Below, piece after piece: positions 55,355 through 64,000 of a stretch of DNA of 64,000 bases (positions are counted from its first letter, which is position 1; every line of letters starts with the position of its first letter). Source of the stretch: Styela clava (Eukaryota; Chordata; Ascidiacea; Stolidobranchia; Styelidae). The stretch lies in contig NC_135254.1 in the NCBI RefSeq assembly GCF_964204865.1, positions 6,267,001 through 6,331,000 on the forward strand, given 5' to 3'. The notes beneath the pieces are model-generated. The model was not told the origin of the DNA, did not search any database, and saw only the letters and a list, made by a program, of their open reading frames with translations. Position numbers and translations under genes: made by a program.

Positions 55355-55490
55355 TTGTAGTAAAAGCGTCTTTTCCGTAAAACGTGCAACTTTTGGAAGT
55401 GGGAACAAGGCAATATTTGTTACTAAATTTTTAAGGAACATTTTAAAATCATTTTCTGGTAGTTACCTGATGTGCGCTACGAAACTCTAG
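55355..55490. repeat. Inverted repeat, right copy
   Basis: Partner of 53634-53770. It continues into GATGTGCGCTACGAAACTC, which also occurs at 55051-55070, so part of this sequence is present a third time. Confidence 0.75.
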
Positions 55491-55538
55491 GCATTTTTCA
55501 GGGCCTCGGCTCGCGGCCTAATTTATAGTCGAGTATAA

Positions 55539-55885
55539 GGCGCGGCGGTGTGGCTCAACGGGCTAAGCGTTAGGAATACGCTCGCCACCGCACCTCTAAT
55601 TACTCTGCGTGGGTTCGCAGGTTCGAATCCCATGCAGGGATGGTTATGTGCGAGAGGATTGCTGGACTCCTCGCCGTCGTTGGGTGGTTCACGTAACCGC
55701 TAGTCGGTTACGGCTTCCTCCACCACCAAGTCCATGCTTCCGGAAACAAACAATATATAACTAATCCCATACCCGACTTGGAATGGTAACCGGACGAGAG
55801 GCCGTGGTTCGCCATATGGATAAGCCGTCCTATCGGCTTTCCTCTCCCCCGGGATAAATATGTAAATCCTATCCTTTCCTATCCT
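55539..55885 (+). repeat. Full-length tRNA-derived SINE, family 1
   Basis: A tRNA-like head has an A-box-like TGGCTCAACGGG and a B box GGTTCGAATCCC. A ~220-bp body with GAGGATTGCTGGACTCCTCG, CCCATACCCGACTTGGAATG and CGAGAGGCCGTGGTTCGCC follows, ending in a TATCCTATCCTTTCCTATCC tail. TAAGG occurs on both sides and may be the target duplication. Partial copies lie at 8775, 43354 and 57368. Confidence 0.8.
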
Positions 55886-56159
55886 AAGGTTCACATTTTT
55901 GGAATATTATTTGGTCAAGAATGGAGTGGATCACAAAAAATATACGCCGAGATAAAGTTCATTAAAAGAAAATATGGCCTGTCATTTCTCATCTGGTTAC
56001 AAGTATTTTATACCAACTTCTCAAAACTCTGACTCGCCATTTTCAAATCGACGCTATTTATATTATTCGAATTACGTCATAATACTTCAAAAAAGCAATT
56101 TTTTCGCGTAACACCTGGAGGTCTCTCGCGGAACACCGGTTGAAAATCACTGCGTTAGA

Positions 56160-58110
56160 CTAGAGGAGGTAAAGGGCCGAATCTCATCGCGAGAGCATAG
56201 TTTCACAAGTAAAGGTGGGCCCACATCCGCAATCCAGCGTATGCCTAGCGAGATTTATGAACTGTGGCCAACAGGTCGATCGCCATGTCTCGAATAGTCG
56301 ATCGCGTCTGATGTTGAGTGAATTTAATAACACAAAAAAATTAAAAATTAACGCGAACCAGGTTCATGCAGCGCCGGTTGTGGGCAAGCCTGATGATTAT
56401 TAGGCCTTAGATGTGAAATGTATGATTCGAATAAATCTTAACTTAATAATGAAAATTTACTTCGGGTTGAATTATATCATCAAATTAACAAATTCAGTAC
56501 CTACGGTACCGTATTCGTGTACCAATACCGTACATGTATGACCTTATTACAGATCAGTCGATCACAGCTATTTTGACGATTTTAGTCCATCGCAGTCCAG
56601 CAGTCGTTAGTTAGGTTGGCCACCTCTGCACAGCAATGTCTGAATGTAGGCATTTGCAATTTGTTTCATTTTTCTAGTTTAGTTATAGATATTCTAACTA
56701 TTTATACAGTTATATGGACGTGAACCGCAGTCAAGTTCTCACACAGTAAGAATAATATAACAGTATAACATAAGACCCTAAATCCTACATGCTGCCAAAA
56801 AATATCAGACAATAACATGAATTAGGCCTGGTTTTGTTGGCTAGTTTGAGATTGCACTTGTATATTTTGTATTGAAAGCTGTAGTCTTAAGTATACTGAG
56901 TATAAAAGGTTGACAGTTTTATTGTTTTTAAATTCCTAATATAGAAAAAATAGTGCCACAATCATGCAGTCACACCACTGCACCTGCACCATGGCAGCTA
57001 AGATTGGAAATTGGCAGTGAACTGCAGAATTGTGAAACATTAAAAAGTCCATGAATAGGAAATGCTTGGATGTGTTGTAAACGGAGTACCGTAGACTGTG
57101 AGATGAGCCTGCGACAGTGCGAACCAAACAACAAGATATAAATTACAGTAGTTGAAAAACAAATAAAACTGTTTGTAGTTGCGTAGGTTTTTCCAACCTG
57201 TTGTTTCATACAGTCATAACAGACTTTTCAGATGACCAGGTTGAATATGACAGTTTGAGTTAAGAGTTTTCCAGTTCTTTGGAAGTTGTTTAAAACTAAA
57301 CAAATACATGTGGATTTATATATTTTTTTACCTATATATATTTCTCTAACAAAGTAACGGAATATATCCAGACGAGAGGCCGTGGTTCGCCATATGGTTA
57401 AGCCATCTTATCGACTTTCCTCTTTCTCGGGATAAATATGTAAATCCTTTCCTATATCGGTAACAGCACCAACCGAGTTTGACAGTTCTTTTTGAAAGAC
57501 ATGTTCAGAGTAACACAGCCCATTCTGCCATTATAATTTTATGATATCAGTAAATGCACAGCCAATACACGTTTTATTTTTGACTGTTCAAGTATTTTTG
57601 ACTGATCAATATCTAAGCAATTTTTGTTTCGGTTATGAATAAAACTATTTTCAGACTCGTGTTTTATACTAGTCGTCGACAAACTTAATGTACTCCTGGG
57701 CCAAATATGGACGATAGCGTGCAGGCCCCATTAATTTCATAAGATTGAAGCACCTGCTATTTCTATTCCTGTTTCCAACACAACTAACGGTATACATGTT
57801 GGGCTAATTACTACAAAACAAATGCCATACAACAGACATTGTTACGATATCTGTGCGCAGATGATAATAAGTTCATGAGCACTTTTGTTTTATGCATTAA
57901 AAGTGAAGTCGAGGCAAATTTGCCCAGCGCTGTTTTACACATTCAACAAATTTGAATCTATTTTGAAAGATTGGAAATATACAGTTTAAAATAATGTTTG
58001 TTTAGGTTTATCAAATTACCGGTATTGTAAAATATAAAACGGTTTCAGTATTTTGTCGTTTCAGAGAGTAATACTAAGTCATAGAAAGTCTTGAAATCAC
58101 TTAACTACAT
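56160..58110. other. Intergenic stretch before the F-BAR gene
   Basis: It holds a SINE 3' fragment and a possible hAT end near 57660-57730 (GTCGTCGACAAACTTAATG, GGCCCCATTAATTTC). A possible splice acceptor TTTCAG at 58059-58064 would allow a 5' UTR exon joined to the F-BAR start. No exon is otherwise supported. Confidence 0.5.
57368..57455 (+). repeat. SINE family 1, 3' fragment
   Basis: CGAGAGGCCGTGGTTCGCC, CATATGGTTAAGCCATCTTA and CGGGATAAATATGTAAATCC match the 3' end of the SINE at 55539. Confidence 0.7.
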
Positions 58111-58111
58111 T

Positions 58112-59683
58112 ATGGATTGGGGCGTTGAACTCTGGGTAAGTACAGACGTGAGACTTTGTTTAATGTTGAATGCAGTCTTGTGTTGGGCTAAAGTCCCGAA
58201 TTCCAAACTTCTTACTTCATTTTAAACAAGGCTTTTCTAAGCCACTGATGTGTATGGTACTAATTTTCAAGAACACTGGACTATTAGTAGTTAACATTGC
58301 CTGTCAAAGTCGTGACTACACTTGGGTGAGGCAGTGGGCTTGTTTGAAATTTATAATAGTCAAGTTAGACCACAGCTAGCGGGTGTTATGCTAGGATTTT
58401 CCAAAAGCAGTCCTGCATCAAAACAACTCCAAAAACAAATCTACAATTTCCCAGGATCAATTTGAAAATGTGGACAAACATTTGCACCATGGAATAGAAT
58501 ATACGGATAAATACATGAAATTTGTGCAAGAAAGAAGCTCCGTGGAACAGGATTACGCAAAACAACTTCGAAGACTTGCAAAAAAATATTCGCCTAAAAA
58601 GAAAGACGACGATGCATCAATGTAAGTGAATCATTTTTTGAAGGTTTGCGTATCTTCTCAGACCAAACTCTGTATAAGAAACTACTATTAGAGGTTTACG
58701 TGTTTTCTCAGAATAAGCATTTGTGTGAGAAGCTTCTTTGGAGGTTCACGTATCCTCTCAGGACAAGGCTAGAATACTTCGGGAGTACTCAAGGCTTTTT
58801 GTAAGAAGCTACTTTTGGAGATTTACGTATTCTCTCAGACCAAGCTCTGTGTAAGAGGCTACTTGGATATGCCCAATAGTTGTTATAAAAAATTTGCTCC
58901 ATACAAAGTTCTGCACAGGCAGCCACTGAGGTTACTATAGTTCAGTACAGCACACTATCCAAATTCCAAGTATTTTCCTTCATTTTGTTTAATAAAACAA
59001 ACACTCGATGTGTCTCACAAACGAGGGGCGTCTGGGACCACGTCAGATGCCTCATATCGCGCCATGCTTGTCTCAATAATAATCTAAATTAATCGCAGCC
59101 GTCACATGACCAAAATTGCTGTTTTTTGCTAAAAACTTTCGAATACTACGATAAAAAAAATTTTCCTTTAGTAAATATGATCATTTTTTCCCAAGGAATT
59201 CAATGATGACGTTACTAGATTGCGCTTTTTTGTAGTATTTTGCGCAACTTCATTATACTGTATTATTATCGATATTGAGGGACAACAATGTCCAGACGTC
59301 TCCCAAAGGAGGGATGTCTGATCATCTGTAAAATGGGTTTCTCTGAAACGGGACAATGCCACCCGATTTCTATAGTGTGTCGTTCTGTAGTTAGGATGGA
59401 TTGTAATCTTTCCATTTTCCATCCACTCTTCTTTTTCTATGGTGGTATTTGAATCTCCAACAATCCGGGCAGCATAATCAGCAGAATATCAATATCAGAT
59501 TTCCTGTTCAAATCATCAAATTTGTATTTTCTCAGATTTTCAACAAATAAAGCTTTTGCAAGTCAGCTTGCAGAATTGAATGATATAGCAGGACAACATG
59601 AGATTGTTGCCGAAAGTCTTCTGAAGTCAATCGTTAAGAATTTACACGCATTCATCAACGAACTCAGACTCGAGAAAAAGAAG
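58112..59683 (+). CDS. FNBP1: CIP4/FBP17/Toca-1 family F-BAR protein, first three coding exons
   Basis: Proteins of this family bend membranes with an N-terminal F-BAR domain and link Cdc42 and N-WASP to actin in endocytosis. Exons read as 58112-58135, 58455-58621 and 59536-59683 with good splice signals and matching phases, giving 113 residues. [17 protein letters not shown] opens the F-BAR domain; [20 protein letters not shown] is the typical first helix and basic patch; [17 protein letters not shown] and [10 protein letters not shown] continue helix 2. This is about the first two-fifths of an F-BAR domain. The rest, and the HR1 and SH3 domains expected from the family, would lie beyond the window; no further exon was recognised before 64000. 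The symbol is for the family: FNBP1, FNBP1L and TRIP10 cannot be told apart from this part. Confidence 0.88.
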
Positions 59684-59757
59684 GTATTTCATTGTTCAAT
59701 TATTACAGTGAGAATTCTATATCACTTGCTATGTCTTATACACACAGATTGTAAGTA

Positions 59758-59965
59758 CAGGGTGTCCATAAAGTCTCTTTACAATTTCAATTTTGTTATC
59801 GAATCAGTTCTCAATATATCTTAACCAGGTTTGTTGTTTTTTAGTCAGTAATTGTTCAAGTTTTAATTTATTTTATTTAATACATCTGTGAGGGCCAAAA
59901 CAATATATAGGATTGAAAAATTCCTTTTGGAATTTAAAAAATTCTAGGACTTTATGGACATCCTA
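59758..59965. mobile_element. Mariner-like miniature element in an F-BAR intron
   Basis: The ends CAGGGTGTCCATAAAGTC and GACTTTATGGACATCCTA are inverted repeats flanked by TA (59756-59757, 59966-59967). 208 bp, no coding. A relative is at 14395-14551. Confidence 0.8.
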
Positions 59966-61189
59966 TATATATTCCATCTAATATTTTTAAATTGAGTTGG
60001 CCATGCAGATTCAAAAAGATTCGGTTTATTTTTTTCCGAACTAAAATATTTTGCGTATGTGCTTGTTCTGGTCATATGAATGAATTGGTTTCATGGTTGG
60101 AAGTTTAGACAGTAAGTGTAGGTTATTACATTATATCCTCAAATATAAGCCGACCCCAAAAGAACGGCCCTAAAACGGTGAATTTATGAAAATTTGCATA
60201 TAAGCCAACCCTACAAATCGTAACACTTATTATTAACACGACACATACTTTTTGACACAACTAATTTTTGTTATAAATTATTTTTAAACTCTGCTTATTT
60301 GTGAGGATACAATATCGTAGGTGAATAAATCAAGTTATGAAGATTTGGAAAGATTTTGTATGATTATGTTTATGGTCATCCTGTATGAAACACTGGCATA
60401 ACATGTCAAAGCTATTTGGTTCAAATCTCATGCCCAAAATCTCACCAGTTTTGTATAAATTTATTAATAAGCTAAAGTTAGACGGGAAAAAATTGATTCT
60501 TTTCAAAATACATAGTAATAACACAATACAGTGATTGTATGTCTACATTGTTACTCAAAGCGAAGATGTGAAAATACTTGTCAGTTGAAATAATGTACTT
60601 GGTAAATGTAAGCATGAAGCGATTTATGAAGCTCATTCATAAATTTTTTATTAAACAAAGCTTATTAAGTAGACTCATCAAAGGAATTTTGTGATCAATA
60701 CTCTATTGCTTAATTATTGATAAATTTTTGATTGAAGTATTTTTATCATGAATTGCTAATCAATATCGGTATGGGGGAAATACCAGTCATAGCTTGATGA
60801 GGGAAAATGATTTTTGATGGAAGAGGTATATTGCTTTTATTAATTAAGCAAATTGAGATGGATTTTTCTCATGTAAATGTGTAAATAAATCTTCCATAAC
60901 TCTTAGTCTCTCTGACTACTCCTAAATCGATGCTATTTGAGCGAGAGATCTACCTCCATATGTAGCCTACACCTGGGGTCTGACGAGAGGTAGTCTTCAG
61001 GCTAAAGAAGTACTCTTAAAGTTTGTCACACCCTGGACCTTTTTGATGCTTGAATAACGAATAGCTAAGGAATTTCATATAGACCAAAATCTTTTCGATT
61101 CGCCATTATCTACCTAACTTTACATCTTGTGGTCACAGGATTTGAAAACCAATAAATTTAACAGTAGCCTACTTCAAGGTCACTAACAT

Positions 61190-61388
61190 AGTTAGACCGG
61201 TACTCCAGTTGTGTGTGTACCAGGTTAGGGTTAGGCCATAGTTTTATTCCGATTTTCCTTATTTTAGTTCCACAAGCCCACAGGCTTCCGTATCTTTACA
61301 CAACTTGATGTAAAGGAGGCGAACAAAAGTAGTTGCCTCCATGTTACTTCATTACTTACTTACACATACTTCTGGAGCATCGTTACAC
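61190..61388 (-). repeat. Dispersed repeat, third copy of the 3005-3300 family
   Basis: Inverted relative to the first copy: TCCAGAAGTATGTGTAAGTA, CAAGTTGTGTAAAGATACGG and CCTAACCCTAACCTGGT are recognisable on the minus strand. Confidence 0.5.
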
Positions 61389-62249
61389 CAGCATACCAAC
61401 CTATGCGCAATCTTTATAAAAGAGTGTTTAATACTGTATCGTTAACAGGAGTTAACAAGAGTGTTTGACATTCGATTTTACTCAGCAATTCTCTAGGGAA
61501 AGTCATGACTCAACATGTCTTGACATAGTTCTAGTTTCATTCTATTTTATTACACAATGCTTACAGGAAAGAAATGCTATATTGCATAATGTAGAAAATG
61601 GTTGTGGGGAATACTCCGAGTATGTGTATTTGAATTTTGGTACTGTCCGCAATTTATATGAATATTCATGGGTAGTTTACACACTTAATTTTCTATTTAT
61701 CTATCAGATTAATTGTTTTAGGATCCATATTATGGAACTTGCTAGAAATAAGGCCATGAACACATTTTTTGATAAACCTGATTTAAAATCTTGGCACAAG
61801 ACACATCAATGCGATAAATTTCATTCGGCGCAATGGGTTACTGAATCATGACTTCACCGCAAAAATGGTAAATTTCTAAAAAAAATCTCTTTGCCTAGCA
61901 ATAATTTTAATTTTCTTTGAAGTAGTTCCACAATAAGAATAGATATATTGGTAAAAGTCAATATCATTTTAGTATAAGATCATTCTCTATTCGAAACTCA
62001 GCAAACCTAGGTTGGAAATAATATAGTATAGTATATTAATATTGCAACATTCTAATACATCGAAAAACAAAACAATATTGTTTACTTGCTGACTCATCTC
62101 TATCAGTAGTAGTTGCGACTTCCCACTTTCCGATATGAAAAATGATTTTTATTTTACCAATCAAGTGTGGCCTGGTGTTGTGGCAGGAAGTATGATCATA
62201 CAATGAGGCTTCAGTGTGAATAATAATATCAGTCTCGCTCTACGTAACG

Positions 62250-62665
62250 TCTAAGTTGCGTTTACGTACATTGAATAAAAATTATCAGCGTCATTTATAT
62301 TCTGACACCTGGTTACGTATTTAGTTTCCTCTTCATGAAATGTGGATCTTTATGTTGGAATGATCCGAAACAACATGACACCTAGGGGTAGATCTTCCAG
62401 TATGAAAATTGAATTCTTTTACAAATCATCACCCATGATATTCTAGTTCGTTACATGTATAAGAAAATACATTTGGTACAAATACATTTTATTGATGTCT
62501 GTAGCATCCAAGTTCGTTTACGTATGCTGAAAAATAATCATCAGCGCCATGTGTATACTGGAACCGGATGCCGTATTTAGCTTCCTCTTCATGAAATAGG
62601 ACCTTTATGTTGGAATGGCCCGAAAACAATGGCACATAGTGGTAGGGTGTTCATTGAAAATTATT
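62250..62665. repeat. Diverged direct repeats, period about 259 bp
   Basis: 62250-62410 and 62509-62665 share GTATTTAG then TTCCTCTTCATGAAAT, CTTTATGTTGGAATG and ATCAGCG motifs in the same order. A fainter third copy follows at about 62745-62825. No coding meaning is apparent. Confidence 0.65.
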
Positions 62666-63058
62666 CTCTGGCGACATGTTAGTTCTTAAAATATCAAATC
62701 TTGTAAATTATTTAATATTTTTGGTGCGGGTGTGTGATGCAGGTAATAAACCTGATCGCATATCTATGTAGTTTATTCTCCATGAAATAAGATATGTTTT
62801 GGATTGTCCTCAAATAAATATATGTTAGATTGCATTACCCTTGTTGCCAGATAAAAAGATAGAAATATGTTTAAATCTGGCAGCCACGATACGTTTCTTT
62901 TAGAACATTGAATGGTGTTCTTGGCAATGTCAGGACCAAAACTTGCTTTTTTTTCAACCAGTGGACCAATTGTTTCAAGATATAATATGAGACATTGTTG
63001 AAATAGAGTTTTGAACAAATTTTGCATCAAAATCATTGCATCAAGAGTCCATAACATA

Positions 63059-63707
63059 AATTTATTCAGTTCAGTATGACTTAATAAATCACCTTTTTAC
63101 CACAAAAAAGTGAGGAATGAGGAAAAACGAGAAAAAACAATAATTTTAAATTTTGCTGAACTAAATTTTTGAAGAATTCATAGAGCAACTGATAGATGAC
63201 AACAGTACTGTTGAATTTTACTAGGAAATTCACTTTCTCTAATATTTCCTTGTGTATTATATTTCTTGTTTTCATGCAGCTTGCAGGCTGACACACTTTG
63301 CGTTAGGAACGATTTGCATTCCTCAATCAAACCCTAACTGAGTATTCATATATTAATAGGCGGGATAACCGAAAAAGATCTGTAAATTTAATCAGTTCAA
63401 TGGGACCTAATAAATTACCTTTTCACTGCAAAAAATGGTGATTTTCACAAGAAAATACAATAATTTAAAATATACAAATTTTCTAAAAAATCATTGTTTC
63501 CTATTAGTAAATTAAAATACATTGACAATCATGTACTGGACTGAAAGATATGTTCGATAATGATGGTTTTCTATTTCAAACTTTCGAAAAAGATTTTAAA
63601 AAACTGAGAGCTGTCATTCATAATTTTCGTTGTGCAACCGAATCTACTTCCTCTAATATTGTATTGTTTATATTTCTAGTTTTCATTCAGCTTGTTGGCC
63701 GACATAC
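63059..63707. repeat. Diverged direct repeats in the F-BAR intron
   Basis: 63059-63296 and 63385-63707 share a TTCAGTTCA start, a TAATAAATCACCTTTT-type segment and a CTCTAATATT to CATGCAGCTTGCAGGC-type end; the second copy carries about 86 extra bases in the middle. Confidence 0.6.
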
Positions 63708-64000
63708 TTTTAATTCTATTTCAGTAAACTGGTCAACTGAATTGTCAAGTTTTATAAATAGGGCAGTAATACTTCAGATTGCGTTTTTTGATTAATTTAT
63801 GTTCACTAATAATTGTTAATAATTTTGTTGTCTGTGGTGATTTCTGTATTTCTAAAGCCTTCTAATAAAAGGATTCAATAGCATTGCTGTTACCGCAAAT
63901 ATCTTTCTGTGCAGAAGTCAAGAATATTTGTTTTCTTTTTGTTATTCATAACCACAGATTCAGATCTTGTTTACTCGTACCCGTGGTAATCCAATGATAG

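Larger units (their letters stand above)
51926..56152. mobile_element. Large decayed hAT-like element with nested insertions
   Basis: The left end CAGTGATTTTCAACC with GCAGAACACT inside, and the right end GGTTGAAAATCACTG with CGGAACACC inside, are inverted repeats 4.2 kb apart. The flanking 8-mers (CAATAGAG, CGTTAGAC) match only partly. Inside are a miniature element, a SINE, an inverted repeat and a cysteine-rich coding remnant. No hAT transposase frame remains. Confidence 0.6.
59966..64000. other. Large intron of the F-BAR gene to the window edge
   Basis: No exon with F-BAR similarity was found. The stretch holds a worn repeat at 60125-60230 (ATATAAGCCGACCCC, ATATAAGCCAACCC), a dispersed repeat at 61190-61388 and two sets of diverged direct repeats listed separately. 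The frame at 61465-61851 has no recognisable domain. Confidence 0.6.

Noticed and set aside
61465..61851. 128-codon frame as a possible next F-BAR exon
   Set aside because: It does not contain the expected continuation of the F-BAR helices and has no residue pattern of that family.
1..64000. CRISPR arrays, rRNA genes, operons, bacterial promoters or terminators
   Set aside because: No regularly spaced short repeats, no rRNA sequence and no prokaryotic gene organisation; the genes are spliced and of animal type.

Overview
The window is animal nuclear DNA: genes split by GT-AG introns, a nuclear elongator tRNA-Met with a Pol III terminator, tRNA-derived SINEs, and AT-rich intergenic DNA crowded with short hAT and mariner-type elements. 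Two conserved animal genes frame it: PGAP2 near the left end, and the first coding exons of a CIP4/FBP17/Toca-1 F-BAR gene near the right end. The species cannot be fixed from the sequence alone. An invertebrate, possibly a tunicate, would fit, but this is a guess.

Layout. 1-3.9 kb holds decayed hAT miniature elements. 3.9-7.4 kb is a five-exon PGAP2 gene whose introns carry several inserted elements. 7.4-13 kb holds repeats, including a 1-kb tandem duplication. 13-50 kb is a cluster of nine related C2H2 zinc-finger loci: six intact single-exon reading frames of about 250-263 residues (starting near 13.96, 20.99, 27.9, 34.06, 41.2 and 49.1 kb) and three broken ones (23.2-24.0, 29.5-29.9 and 44.4-44.6 kb). 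The intact copies have seven fingers. Each locus is part of a larger duplicated unit: related DNA flanks it on both sides, a conserved block lies 0.2-1.2 kb upstream, and most units have a matching AATAAA site downstream. The units from about 33.3-38.9 kb and 44.6-49.9 kb form two arms of a large inverted duplication around the most divergent finger gene (40.4-41.2 kb); each arm carries a tRNA-Met gene, intact in one and truncated in the other. 50-58 kb is almost all transposon sequence. From 58.1 kb the F-BAR gene runs off the right edge.

Mobile elements dominate. At least ten insertions show hAT-type 8-bp target duplications that can be read directly. The best preserved is a 2,646-bp hAT element (15760-18405) with a ZMYM1-like (TTF finger, DUF4371, hAT dimerisation) transposase broken by one frameshift; it sits inside another hAT element (15269-18822) that has its own perfect target duplication. 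Because the zinc-finger units are duplicated, several insertions have an empty site elsewhere in the window, which allows relative dating.

The main biological theme is a young, locally expanding family of multi-finger DNA-binding proteins. The zinc-binding scaffold and finger 2 are conserved, while predicted DNA-contact positions differ between copies, above all in finger 4. The genes lie within dense DNA transposons. A role in transposon recognition is an attractive idea but is inference only.
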